Assembly: GCF_022605165.1 (NCBI RefSeq)
Contig: NC_063070.1
Span: forward strand, 2,666,001-2,730,000
Direction of reading: 5' to 3'
DNA from: Purpureocillium takamizusanense
Taxonomy: Eukaryota; Ascomycota; Sordariomycetes; Hypocreales; Ophiocordycipitaceae
DNA: 64,000 nucleotides
The stretch's first letter is position 1. Every line of letters begins with the position of its first letter. Positions 33,207-44,736 of the stretch are shown piece after piece. A program made the translations under genes and the position numbers. The notes below the pieces were generated by a model, which saw only the letters and a program-made list of their open reading frames with translations, was not told where the DNA came from and did no database searches.

Positions 33207-35141
33207 ATGAGCAAGCACCTCTCCTTGGTGATTCCCGGCGGCGGGCGGCCGCCCCACGATCTCCTCCTCAGCGACTCGCCGCCGGCTTACACGCCCCGCG
33301 CCAGCAACGTCAGCAACCGCAATAGCAGCAGCAACAGCGGCCCCGACAGCACCAGCACCAGCACCAACACCAGCAGCAATGGTACTCATAAGAAGCGCCG
33401 CTCGCTCATCGGCAGCATCCCCAGCAGCCTCATCCCCGGCCGCGGCAAGCTGCACAAGCTCTGGCCCGCGGCCGCCGGCGGGTCGTCGCGCAGGCGCCTC
33501 TCCAAAACGCACGACGACGGCAACAGCAACAACAACAACAACAACAACAACAACAACGATTTCACGTGCGACATGAAGGACTGGAGCCCCAGCGACGTCA
33601 GCGCCGTGATCCGCCTCGCCGGCTTCCAGATGGGCGCCCTGGCGAGCCCGGCGCCCGCCAACAGCGCCGCAGCCAGCGCTGCTGCCATGTCGTCTGCGTC
33701 GACGACGACTACGACGACGACCACCGCCGTGTTCGTCTCGGGGGCCGCCCGGCGAGGAGGAGGAGGAGGAGGAGGAGGCGAGAAGTGGATGCGCGACGAC
33801 GTCGAGGAGCGCCGCATCGTCAACGCCAGGGCGGATCAGCACGTTGTGCATAACTTTAGCAGGCTGCCGTCGTATCTGTCGCCGCCGCCGCCGCTGCGCG
33901 TCAACAGGAAGCCCATCCCCAGTGGCCTAGACGGGATGATGGAGCCTCCATTTCTGCCTCCGCCTCCGCCTTCGTCTCTGCCGGCCTCCTTCTTGTCCCC
34001 TCCCGCCCCTCCCGCCCCTCCGGCGCACGCACCACCGCCCGTCCCGGCGCCGATGCGGGCCGCACCCTCGCCGCCGCCGTCGCTACCACCGCTGCCATCA
34101 CCTCCTCCGCCACTCTTCGCCGAGCTGTCCGCAGACGCCTGCTTCGGCACATGTGCCGACCCGTCGGAGCAGCGAGACTCGTTCCCCTCGACGCTCCTCC
34201 CACCACCATCACCATCACCACCACCACCACCATCGTCAGCGCCCCGGCCGGTGATATTGTCCGGGTCGGCGGGGCTTCGACGGGCCAAGACGCCCGTCCG
34301 CAAAGTCGGACAGCTCGAGCGCGAGGCGGCGGCGCGGCGGCGGCGCATGTCGGCCGCCACCGCCGCCGGCGTCAACAGGACATCCAGCGTCAGCACGATA
34401 GCTCGTCAGTACAGGGACCTGGTCGAGTACCCCGCCCCGGAGGACGAGCCCGACGTGCCCGACGTGCCGCCCATCGATCCCAAGTTTCTCCTTCAGCAGC
34501 AGCGGCGGCAGTCTGCTCTGGAAGCGGCGGCGGCAGCTCCGCGATACGACCCCTCCGAGTTTCGCAAGAGCCTGCTGTTCACGCCCTCACCCGTGTCCGA
34601 TGACGGCACGCTGGTGACGTCCGATCAAGACCACGGGGATGGACACTACTACAACAATAACAACTACAACTACAACTACACATATTCCGGAAACCCGTCG
34701 CCCATGCCGCCCCTCGCAGCACATGGCTCCAATTCCCCGCGCAACAGGGACAGCGACGGATACGGCAGCGCCCCGGATGCCACCCCCGCCGCGCTGCGCT
34801 TCCAGGTCGGCCTCGACTTGCTGACGCGAGAGCTGTCGTCCGCGATGGCCAGCAACAGCCACAGCAACGATGACGATGATGCCACCGCGGAGGCGTCGCG
34901 CTCGGGCAACCGCCAGGGGCTACAGGTCTGGCTCATGATCGAGGCGTACGAGCGCCTGCGGGACCAGCTCGCTGCCTCAGGGACGCAAAACGAAGAGGTG
35001 CGCATGGCCATTGACGCGTGGCTCGAGGCGCTGCACGCGATCCACAGGAACATGATGGTGGTGGTGGATGATGGGGGGGCTGCGGACAGTGACAGCGAGT
35101 ACGAGGACGACGATGTGGTTTCGCTGAGCGGAGGGGCATGA
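33207..35141 (+). CDS. Low-complexity fungal protein, function unknown
   Basis: A single exon of 644 residues from the ATG at 33207; the frame continues upstream but begins in repeat DNA, and this ATG has a good context (CACCATGA). Most of the protein is disordered: Ser/Asn-rich start, an Asn run (codons at about 33523-33559), Thr and Gly runs, then a long Pro-rich section. Two parts look conserved: a short region DFTCDMKDWSPSDVSAVIRLAGFQM near residue 115 and a helical C-terminus (about 530-615) with ALRFQVGLDLLTRELSSAM and GLQVWLMIEAYERLRDQL. It may be a signalling or cell-polarity adaptor, but that is a guess. It is followed 569 bp later by ERCC1 on the same strand. Confidence 0.75.
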   Translation: MSKHLSLVIPGGGRPPHDLLLSDSPPAYTPRASNVSNRNSSSNSGPDSTSTSTNTSSNGTHKKRRSLIGSIPSSLIPGRGKLHKLWPAAAGGSSRRRLSKTHDDGNSNNNNNNNNNNDFTCDMKDWSPSDVSAVIRLAGFQMGALASPAPANSAAASAAAMSSASTTTTTTTTAVFVSGAARRGGGGGGGGEKWMRDDVEERRIVNARADQHVVHNFSRLPSYLSPPPPLRVNRKPIPSGLDGMMEPPFLPPPPPSSLPASFLSPPAPPAPPAHAPPPVPAPMRAAPSPPPSLPPLPSPPPPLFAELSADACFGTCADPSEQRDSFPSTLLPPPSPSPPPPPSSAPRPVILSGSAGLRRAKTPVRKVGQLEREAAARRRRMSAATAAGVNRTSSVSTIARQYRDLVEYPAPEDEPDVPDVPPIDPKFLLQQQRRQSALEAAAAAPRYDPSEFRKSLLFTPSPVSDDGTLVTSDQDHGDGHYYNNNNYNYNYTYSGNPSPMPPLAAHGSNSPRNRDSDGYGSAPDATPAALRFQVGLDLLTRELSSAMASNSHSNDDDDATAEASRSGNRQGLQVWLMIEAYERLRDQLAASGTQNEEVRMAIDAWLEALHAIHRNMMVVVDDGGAADSDSEYEDDDVVSLSGGA

Positions 35142-35710
35142 ATGAATCATGAATTAGATTAGTAGGATTGATACCCTTTGATGATACTTGGGAAATTTGG
35201 GAGGAAACAAGAATGCTACCTAGACAGCGTATAAAGAACTTTGTTCTCGGTATGCTGTGTGGTTGCATTGGACAGTATTGTACGTATCAGTTTTCATGGT
35301 GTCTTTGCAGGTCCCCCCCACCGTCTACGATGCGTTCATCTTGTCTCCAAGTACAACTCTCCGGGCTTCACGACGCTTGCCCACGTCGATCTCGTCACAT
35401 CATCTTGCATTCATATGAAAAATGCAGCCTAATGCAATGCTACCGTGCCTGCTAAACACCATCTCGCCGTGATCAACAAATGCGACCGTGGGGGGTGGTG
35501 GACTTGGATCGCGCGCATGGCCCGTGGTTCAGGGTAGGCGTCAGGACAAACGGGGGGGTGTTGCGTCATTGAAGCTTCAAAATTCCGGGTCCTCCCCGAC
35601 CGTGAATTGCGTCCAGCTGCCCCTTCACCTCCAGCGTCCACAGGAGAGCGGCACGAAATTTACAGCTCACCCCCCGCCTCCGGAAGCTTCACCACCAGGG
35701 TCCGCAGCCC
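35142..35710. other. Spacer between the low-complexity protein gene and ERCC1
   Basis: 569 bp on the same transcriptional direction, holding the first gene's 3' end and the ERCC1 promoter. No gene seen. Confidence 0.5.
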
Positions 35711-37109
35711 ATGGACGACGACTTTGGAGCCGACGACGCCCTCCTGGCGGCCATGGCGGCGGCCGACCCGTCACCAGCACCAGCACCGGCACCGGCTCGC
35801 CGCCCGGTCCAGCAGCCCGCACCGCAAAAGGTGCAGCAGCCGACGCCGCAGCGCCTCGACAAGGTGCCTCCGGCGGCCGGTTCGTCGTCGTCGGGAGGCG
35901 GCGCCAAGGTCGTGCAGCCGACGCCGCAGGCCCTTCCGCAGCGGCAGGCCGGGTCCACGATCCTCGTCTCGCCGCGCCAGCGTGGCAACCCCGTGCTCAC
36001 CAACCTGCGCTCCATGCCGTGGGAGTACAGCGACGTTCCGGCCGACTACGTCATGGGCGTGACTACGTGCGCTCTGTTTCTGAGGTGAGTGTGGGCTCCT
36101 CTTGATGCTGCGAACTGCAGCGGGTGGAAAACGGCGGCGGTGGCGGCGGTGAGATGAAGAGGAAAGAGCTGGGCTGGATGCTGACGACGACAACAGCCTC
36201 AAATACCACCGCCTCCATCCCGAGTACATCTACACGCGTATCCGCAACCTGCAGGGCCGCTACAACCTCCGCATCCTCCTCACCATGGTCGACATCCCCA
36301 ACCACGAGGACTCGCTGCGCGAGCTGTCCAAGACGTCGCTCGTCAACAACGCCACCATCATCCTCTGCTGGTCGGCGGCCGAGGCGGCGCGCTACCTCGA
36401 GCTCTACAAGTCGTACGAGAACGCAAACTTCGCCGCCATCCGCGGCCAGCAGTCGTCGAGCTACGCGGACCGACTGGTGGACTTTGTCACGGTGCCGCGC
36501 AGCCTCAACAAGTCGGACGCCGTCGCCCTGGTGGCTAACTTTGGGAGCCTCCGCAGCGCCGTCAACGCCGACGCCGAGCAGCTGGGCAGGCTCAGCGGAT
36601 GGGGCGGCGTCAAGGTCAAGCGCTGGTCGTCGGCCGTCGAGGAGCCCTTTCGCGCCAAGAAGGCGGCCCGGCGAGGCGTGCAGGACGCCGCCGCCGCCGC
36701 CGCCGCCGGACAGTCGTCTGAGAGTCAACACCGACTGGCGCGGCTGGACCAGGCCATGCCGCTCTCGCGCGTGCCGCTTCGCGACATGCCTGCAGCAGCA
36801 GCAGCAGCAGCAGCAGCTGTCGGCCCGTCTGGCGAGGGCGGCAGACAGCCCGCCGCGGGGACAGGGTCGTCGGGGCAATCGGCGCCGAAGCAGTTCCAGT
36901 TCCTCGACGACGATGGCGATGACGATGACAACGACGACGATGACGAGGAGGCGCTACGGGCGGCAGCAAAGGAGGAGACGCACAAGACGGCCGGCGATAG
37001 GAGCGCAAGGGCCTCCCAGACGGCCCGGCCGGCCGAGAAGGCGCAGGAGCGGGAGGAGCTCGCCGGAGGGGTCGCGGCGGCGCTGGCCAAGCTGCGCGAA
37101 CACGGCTGA
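35711..37109 (+). CDS. rad10: ERCC1/Rad10/Swi10 DNA repair endonuclease subunit
   Basis: Exons 35711-36084 and 36197-37109 encode 428 residues. The 112-nt intron (GTGAGT...AACAG) interrupts FL|SLKYHRLHPEYIYTR, and the splice restores the conserved order. The product is the non-catalytic partner of XPF/Rad1 in the 5' structure-specific nuclease of nucleotide-excision and interstrand-crosslink repair, in the nucleus. After a disordered Pro/Gln-rich start (1-80) the central ERCC1 domain begins near ILVSPRQRGNPVL; it is followed by a helix-hairpin-helix region (LNKSDAVALVANFGS, LGRLSGWGGVKV) that mediates dimerisation. The C-terminal 140 residues are unusual low complexity, with Ala runs (CAG repeats at about 36790-36815) and an Asp-rich block. 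The product is longer than human ERCC1 (297). Confidence 0.93.
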
Positions 37110-38786
37110 CGCGCCCAACTACTACGTCTCGCGGGCCAACATACATACATGCTTCGTATGCATGAGCAACAGACTAGAGTCATGCACCGCACAGGTGCGT
37201 GAGAGATGGTCATCTCGGCTCATTGATAGCGCCGCGGAACAGCCGAGCGAGCGACGCAGCCAGGAAGCTTCGACGTCTGCAGCCATTCTTGCATCGCGTT
37301 GTCTCCGCGCGCTCCTCCTTCTTGATTCGAACGCGTGGGGAGGAAGCAAGCAAGGGCAAAGGCTGCGAGACGCGACCGGGGGGTCGCACTATCTGGTCAC
37401 GCCTTTGCGGTTGTGTTTGGTGGTGGTGGTGGTGGTGGTGCAGCAAGTCAACAGACAGGGGTACTGTCGCTCACACTTGAATCCTTGCGACGCAACCGAG
37501 AGACGACCCCCAAAGGCCCGCCTCCACCCCGCACCGGACTGCGGGATCGCGAAAATAGCCCAGTTCAGTCCCCCACGGACGTGCGGGGAAGGCCTCGATA
37601 TGGGCAGTCAAGGTACCAGCCCAGCTTACATGCCTTGATTAGTGCCGGCAACCATGGGGTAGAAGCGATCGGCGGCAGAGAGGAGAGGGGGGGTTCCATG
37701 TTCCTGGCGGTCAAGGACGGCGTGTCACCTGCGATTTGCCGGGCCGACGGCGGCATTGACGCAAGTCACCTGCAGGCCCCCAGCCAGCCAGCTAGGCCCC
37801 GCGCGGCCTTGCGATGGTGGTGGTGGTGTTGTCGTCGTTTGGCTCTGGGACGTGGATGGACGGACGGACGGTCGGCAACGGCTACTGCCGCGGTGAGGCG
37901 TTTGTGAGAGCATCAAAAATGGAACCACGAGCGGGCCGCGTGAGGAGGTCGTGTACTACAAATGGTAGCAGCAGCAGCAGCTTTCATGATGCAACGATGT
38001 GACGATTCGGTTCGCGAACGAAGCGGTCGCGGCACCTGCCGATATTGATTGACCGAGCACGCGGAACTAACGTTGCTTGTTGTCCGTGCTGGGGCGGGCT
38101 GCTCGTCTTCCATGTTGGTTCTCGTGCCGCGACTTGGCCTGGTCTAGTAGTGGTGATGCCTGACCGCGGGGCCGGACGACTAGAGGGGGTGCGGGGGCAT
38201 CGTCAACAGCCGTCGACGCTCACGCCCGATCGCGTGCGCAATAGGGTATAAAATCAGGTGCCCTAAGGCCCCCGCGGGTACCTGTAAGATTTAAGTAACT
38301 AGTTAGACTTGACGGTTTTAGGGCTTTTAAGCACTTATAAATAAGCTAGATATCTTTAAGTATTTATAAAGAATTATTTATAGATAATTCTTATAGAATA
38401 TTTTAGTATTTAAGTAAGATTTTATATTTACTTAGTTATTATAAAGGTTAATATTTTAAAGTATAAGCTACTTATATAAATAATAATAAATATATATTAT
38501 ATATAAATTTAAGTTAAATAACTTACTTAATAGCTCTTAAATTTTTTATCTTTTTTTCTTTATAGTTTATAAAAATAACAAAAAAGAAAATAATAATAAT
38601 AGCTATATTATTATTGATATTATATTATTACTATAGGTCATTAAGTTAAAATAAAAAATGTAAATAAGTCTTTAAAAGATATCATTTCGCGAGGTATTAT
38701 TAGTCGCTGTGAGAGCGAGCTGACCAGGTCGGCACTGACGTGCTTCTGTTCCCTTCCAAGACGTTTCATTTCTTGTCAACTGCAAG
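37110..38786. other. Intergenic region containing an AT-rich island
   Basis: About 1.7 kb. The left 1.1 kb is GC-rich with a (GGT)n run near 37422-37440 and no recognisable gene. The right part is the AT-rich island described separately, then the zinc-finger/APH promoter. Confidence 0.5.
38286..38690. repeat. AT-rich island, left of the zinc-finger/APH gene
   Basis: About 400 bp with almost no C or G, rich in TATA and TTAA words, sharply different from the GC-rich flanks. This is the look of heavily mutated (RIP-like) repeat remains, but no coding relic can be recognised. Confidence 0.75.
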
Positions 38787-40308
38787 ATGCCTCCTCTGTG
38801 GTTGTGTGATTGGGTGAATTGTCAATACCCGGCCGTCCAACGGGCCGGGGACTGTGTGCTCTGCGACCGGCATCTTTGCCGGACTCACTTGCGGGACCAG
38901 TGGCATGCGTGTCCGAAGCCAGAGGTGAATGCTTTCAGCGCCTGAATGCTCTTGCTCTGCTCCACGGGGTTTTCACTGATAATCTTATTCCAATCAGACG
39001 AACTGGAGCGAGTACAGCGCCCGGTATGTAGCAGCAGAGTCGCGGCGGCTGGAGGAGTTGTGTCGGCGGATCGACGGCGGGAAGCTATGTGAGCGCGCGT
39101 CACAAGTGCGCAGTGACGCCAACGTACCTTGCGCAATCGACCTCTCCCCGAAGAAGCTCTCGGCCATGATGGGCGGGCAGAACTGTCATGCCGAGGTCGT
39201 GTTCGCGGACGGCGTGGTGTGGCTCGCGCGATTCCGGGTGCCTAGCCCCATATCGCCGCCGGTAGATGTGCGTGACTACGTGCTGCGCAGCGAGGCCGCG
39301 ACCATGGAGTTTCTGCAGCGCCATACGCGAGTCCCCTCTCCGCGCGTGTTCGACTGGGCCTGCGAGTCCGATCCGGCGAATGCGGTAGGCGTTGGCTATA
39401 TCCTGATGGAGAAGCTGCAGGGCACGCCGCTGGACTGGCAGGGCGCAACGACCGCGCAGAGGGAGAAGGTCGTGCGGCAGCTTGCAGACATCATGCTCGA
39501 GATCGAAAGGCACCCTTTTGACAGGCTCGGATCGCTTGTGGCACCGGCGGTGGCGGCGACAGTGCCCCAGATACAGGTGCAGAGTCTGGCACAGCATTCC
39601 ACGTTCCAGTCGGGCGAGGACGATGGTCCGTTGGGGCCGTTCTGCTCGTCGCGGGAGGCCTCGCGTGCGCTCGTAGAGGCGCACCTCCGGATGATCGCTG
39701 GCGGTGAGATTGGGACGGCCGAAAACGCGGCGGACGTGTTTCTAGCCCACCGGTTCCGACTCGACGTTCTGGATAGAGTCTGGAAGGCGACCACAGCAGC
39801 AGTGGGTGAGGAGGATGAGAAGTTCTTCCTTAAGCATGCGGACGACAAGGGCGACCACATCTTCGTAAACGCCGACTTCGACATCGTGGGCGTCATCGAC
39901 TGGGAGTGGTGTAGTACCGTGTCCAAGGAGGAGGCCTTCTCCTCGCCGTGCATGATGTGGCCGGTCGCAGCGTTCTACGACGGCTCAAACGAGCTGGCGG
40001 ATGAAGAGCTGCTTCTGGCCCGCGTGTTCTGCGAGAGGGGCCGCGAGGACCTCGCCCGCTGCGTGCTCGACGGGCGGACGGTACAGAGGTTCTTGTTCGC
40101 ACTCGGTCCCGGCGGGGCGTCCCACGAGAACAGGAGAACGTTTGCCTGTCTTTTCATGGGCCTAAAGCGGGCGTTCGATCCGGAGCAGCATGGCGGTACA
40201 GAAGAAGAGCGAGGGAGAGAGGAAGAAGAGTGGGAGGTTTGGAAAGCAGGAGCGCTTGTGAAGTGGAAACATGATGGTCTGTTGCAGGCTATACTGAAGA
40301 GCAAATGA
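38787..40308 (+). CDS. Zinc-finger plus aminoglycoside-phosphotransferase-like (APH) fusion protein
   Basis: Exons 38787-38924 and 38998-40308 encode 482 residues. The 73-nt intron has GTGAAT, a CTGATAA-type branch and a CAATCAG acceptor; it joins a Cys/His-rich N-terminus to the kinase part in phase. C7, C12, C23, C26, H29, C31, H34, H40 and C42 resemble a compact AN1-like or related zinc finger. The APH fold follows: GVVWLARFRVP, then ILMEKLQGTPLDWQ hinge, HADDKGDHIFVN in place of the Brenner motif, and VGVIDWEW for the metal Asp. This domain pair is a recurrent, expanded family in filamentous fungi; its substrate is unknown. The catalytic loop lacks the classic Asn spacing (H-x-D-x4-N), so phosphotransfer should not be assumed. 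It lies between two AT-rich islands. Confidence 0.85.
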
Positions 40309-42170
40309 CAAGTCGCCGAACAATATCTCATTGTCAAAAAGAGAGCAAGAGATATAATACAATAAAATCTCATATTCTTGTCCGTCCTTGGCGGCCGTCT
40401 CGTTTCACCTGCGTTCACGAACCTTGACATGCTTGTCTACTGGTCCGCCATGTGCCTATTGACCAGACATACCCTTTTCTTGGCTTAGTGAGAAGGCCCA
40501 CGCCACGCTTAGACATCGGATCTAGCTTTGGAGACGGCTCTCCCGTTGGAGGTCAGGAAGCCGACTAATAGAAGAGATGACACTGTATGTCCCGATGTCC
40601 AGCTGGGTAGCTACCTCATTACGATGCTGGCCCATTCTTAGCAGCTTACGAAAGCTTGCCTCCTCTTCTCTAATTGTTGCGAACATCTCGGCTTGAGGCG
40701 CTTTCGGTAGCTACTTAAGCAGACTATATACTTTCTCATTTAAGTTTAGATGGGATATTATTGACATACTTTCATATTATTAACTGAGTATTATATATAA
40801 AATATAAAGTTTATATATTATTAGCTTATAAGAAAAAAAAAACTCCTTTATATATGAAAGACTATATAATAAAATAAAGAAAATAAGAAAATCTAAAAGC
40901 TATTATAATCACTCCTTATATATAAGCTATTATAGCTATATTTTAATTTTTAGCCTAGCCTGGCTCATAACTAGTATTTATTCATTATAATACCTCTTCT
41001 GATGCTTCTAGAGAGTGGTCGAGGCGATAATACCCAGCGTGCCGGGGCTAGCTCAATCTGTACTTGGCAGTTGTAATTTGGATCTTCGGCCCAGCAGGTA
41101 CCTTATAGGGCCGCATCGGCCATATCCTTGCCCTGCAGGAGCCCATTGGTCATCCGCACCCGCATAACAGGCCCGTCGCCTGTTCCTGCGCCGCCATCAG
41201 CAGATGTGGGCAGCAGGGCGGAACAATGCAACGTCAAACAAAAGGGCCGCGGGGCAAGAGATAGTTTCGCCGTCGTCGACGCGATCGTCACACGGACGGA
41301 CGGACGCTCCCCTCACGGGTCCCCCCCGGCGAGAGACCTAGTGATGCGCCGTGTCAGCAGCGCTGGGGACGGGCGGCGATTCGACGACGATAACAACAAC
41401 ACCATCAACCAGGAGCCATGCGATGCGGTGCAGAAAGATGCGAAGGTCCGGGCCCCCGGGGGAGCTGGGCGCGAGCGTGTCACCTGCCTAGTAGGGCGGC
41501 CCTGTCCGTCCGCAACAACAACAAGGTTCAATGTCGCCGATGCCGATGCCGACGCCGACGCCGCCCCGGCCGCATGGGATGCATCGCGGAGACTCGTGAG
41601 CTTCGCCGCGAGCGAGGCCCCCCCCTTCCCCCTTCCTTTCGGCGCGCAGACAGGAGCGTGCATGTGCCCATGGGCGTGCCAGGGGGGGGAGGGGAGGGGT
41701 CTCTCTCTCTCGCTTTTGCGCTTGTTGATCTGGCATGACGATGACGGGTCTAGTGCGCGATGTCTCGGATGCTCATCAATGCAAGCACACAGGAAGGGGG
41801 GAGGGTCCCCTCGCACGTATGTATGTATGTACGCAGCCTCGCGTGCCGGTTGAGACCCCCCCGGTTGAATTTACGAGGAGCAATACATACTTTGTGCGTG
41901 CGTGCGTAAATATATATCTTTGGCTCGACTGCCCACCGCCGCCGCCCACCCCTTGTCTCGTTCTGGCGGCACGCCTTCATCATCGTCATCTTCACCATCA
42001 TCGTCGTCGTTGTTGACGTTAGGTGCGAAGGAGAGAGAGAGAGACACACACAACCCGGGCTCTTGTTAAGAAAAACAAGCCCCTCAGCCCCTTCATCTCC
42101 GGTGCGCGCGCGCCGCCGCCGTGCCACTGCCTGGTACCAGTGAACCACCACCACCACCGCCGTCATCATC
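40309..42170. other. Intergenic region with a second AT-rich island and the GH47 promoter
   Basis: 1.9 kb. The AT-rich island at 40710-40990 is listed separately. The right 1.1 kb is GC-rich, with low-complexity CT and GT stretches and a forward open frame of 241 codons (41128-41853) judged to be chance. Confidence 0.5.
40710..40990. repeat. AT-rich island, right of the zinc-finger/APH gene
   Basis: About 280 bp of AT-rich sequence with repeated TATATAA and AGCTATTATA words. It resembles the island on the other side of the gene in composition, but I cannot show that the two are copies of one element. Confidence 0.7.
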
Positions 42171-44278
42171 ATGCGCAGCTCGCTCGTGGTGCTCCTCGAG
42201 CTCCTCGCCGCGTCGTCGGCCCTCGCCGTGCCGCTCTCGGCGGGTGGCGACACCAACATCGTGACGAGGAAGAGGGACGTCACGGCCCCGAAGCCCAACC
42301 ACGCGCGCGCCAACGAGGTCAAGCAGGCCTTTGAGCAGTCCTGGAACGGCTACGTCGAGTACGCGTTTCCGCACGACACGCTGCACCCCGTGAGCAACAG
42401 CTACGAGGATGACCGGTATGGTTAACCCCCCCTCTCCTCTTCTCCTCATTTTCCCCTCTCCCGCGCGCGTATGTGGAACAAAGAAACAAAGAGGGAAGGA
42501 GGATGTGAAAAGGGGGGGGAATGGAAAGGATGGACCTCAAGACTAATAATGAAATATCTACAGAGCCGCTTGGGGCGTGACGGTCGTGGATGCGCTGTCG
42601 ACGGCCATCATCATGGAAAAGGAGCACTTTGTCGCCAAGATGCTGGACCATATCGCCCAGACCAACTACACGACGACGGCCAAGGAAAACGATGCGATTT
42701 CGCTCTTTGAGACGAATATTCGGTACCTTGCGGGCCTGCTGTCTGGTAAGTCGTCACGCTTGCTGCGGCGTCACCACACATACACACACACTCTCACACT
42801 CTCACTCACTTACACGAGCGCGCACTCATGCACTCTCTCTCTTTTCCCCATATCTCCCCCCCTCTCTCTGTCAACAACCCCCCCCCCTGAGTGTGAGTGG
42901 ACGATCAATCACGACTTACATACGCGACCTCGCACACAGGCTACGACCTGCTCAATGGCCCCTTCAGCGAGCTCGTCGAAGACAAAGCCAAGGTGCAGAA
43001 CCTCCTCGACCAGGCCAAGACCCTCGCCGACAGCCTCAGCGTCGCCTTCAACACGCCGAGCGGCGTCCCGCAGCCGACCGTGTACCTCAACCCCAGCCCG
43101 CGGCACGGCAACGCGTCGTCCAACAACATCGCCGAGGTCGGCACGCTCATCCTCGAGTGGACGCGCCTCAGCGACCTCTCGGGCGACCCCAAGTACGCGC
43201 GGCTCGCCGAGAAGGCCGAGTCGTACCTGCTGCACCCGACGGGCAGCCCCGAGGCGTTCCCCGGCATGGTGGGCGCCGACGTGGCCATCGCCAACGGCAG
43301 CTTCATCAACAGCGACGGCGGCTGGTCCGGCGGCACCGACAGCTTCTACGAGTACCTCATCAAGATGTACCAGTACGACCCGGCCAAGTACGGCGAGTAC
43401 AAGGACCGCTGGGTGCTCGCCGCCGACTCGACCATCAAGTACCTGGCGTCGCACCCGACGACGCGCAAGGACCTGACGTACCTGTCGCAGTACTCGGGGA
43501 ACAAGACGTTCCCCGTGTCGTCCCACCGTACGTGCCTATTCTTTTGCCCCTTTCTTGTGTTACCCCCTGATATTTCCACCCCTGCGCCGGGCTCGTCACA
43601 CAGCGTTTGGGTACATGTAGTACTACCATGGAATGTCGCTGTGTGCGAGTGATATGGGAACGAACCCCTTAGCTGACTGACTCTCGCCCCCCCCCTGTAG
43701 TGGCCAGCTTCGCGGGCGGCAACTTCATCCTCGGCGGCGTGCTCCTTGGCGAGGACAAGTACAAGCAGTTCGGCCTCGACCTCGCCAAGTCCTACTTCAA
43801 CAACTACCAGCAGGCGCCCGCGGGCATCGGCCCCGAGGTGTTCGCCTGGGTCGACCCCGCGCTCCCCGCCAACGACACCAACAACCCACCGCCGCCCGAC
43901 TCCCAAAAGGACTTTTACGCCAAGTCCGGCTTCTACACGACGGCCGGCTCCTACATCTTGCGGCCCGAGACGAGCGAGAGCCTGTACTACGCCTACCGCC
44001 TCACCGGCGACCGCGAGTACCAGAACATGGCCTGGGCGGCCTTCTCCGCCATCAAGAAGGTCTGCAAGACGGGCGCCGCCTTCGCCCAGCTCAACGACGT
44101 CATGAAGCCCGACGGCGGCGGCTACATTGACCAGATGCAGAGCTTCTGGTTGGCTGAGACGCTCAAGTATCTGTACCTCATCTTCGCCGACGAGTCGGAC
44201 GTGCAGCTGCAGTTCCAGGGCGGCAAGAGCAAGTACGTCTTCAACACCGAAGCGCATCCCTTCCGGGTCAAGGGCTAG
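42171..44278 (+). CDS. Secreted alpha-1,2-mannosidase, glycoside hydrolase family 47
   Basis: Exons 42171-42415, 42564-42745, 42940-43527 and 43701-44278 give 530 residues with phases 2, 1 and 1, all consistent. A signal peptide ([19 protein letters not shown]) precedes a GH47 (alpha/alpha)7 barrel: [61 protein letters not shown] with a catalytic Glu, and NTEAHPF whose Thr usually binds calcium. It trims alpha-1,2-mannose from N-glycans. Without an N-terminal membrane anchor it matches secreted fungal types (such as msdS) rather than the ER Mns1 type. The gene lies tail to tail with the metallohydrolase (458 bp between stops). Confidence 0.93.
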
Positions 44279-44736
44279 GTAATTAGTAGGTAGCAAGCAA
44301 CGTTGTGGGATGTGAAGCGCTGGTGGGAGTATCAATACAAGTATCTTTCTGTCTCACTCTCTATCCCCATGTTTGGGGTTGTTTGTGTGCCTCGTGTCCA
44401 ACGGAAGACGTCGTGTCGGCCAGCAAGCTGCCCGCATGGTTTGACGCCCATGTGTTGTTGTTGCATGCATATGTGTGTATAGTAACGTAGTATTCCCATC
44501 CCACACCAAGACTGAATGAAACATGTCGTTTTGAAGCTGGGATGTGTCTTGTTCCCTTCCACGTCTCGAGTGTAATATTTTTGGTAAACCCATTCGGCGC
44601 CCGCAACCCCATTGAAACCACCACCCACTCACCCATTTAGATGGTATCAAAATCCGAAGCACAATAAACGAGACAAACGCACGCCGCACGCCCCCCGCGA
44701 CGAGCGCGTATAGAAACACTTTATAGAGGAGGGGTT

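Noticed and set aside
33177..33851. Minus-strand frame of 224 codons opposite the low-complexity protein gene
   Set aside because: It mirrors trinucleotide repeats of the plus-strand gene (Val and Ser runs) and has no independent support.
41128..41853. Forward open frame of 241 codons upstream of the GH47 gene
   Set aside because: Composition is mixed Arg/Pro/Asp with no domain, it overlaps open frames on the other strand, and it lies where the GH47 promoter is expected.
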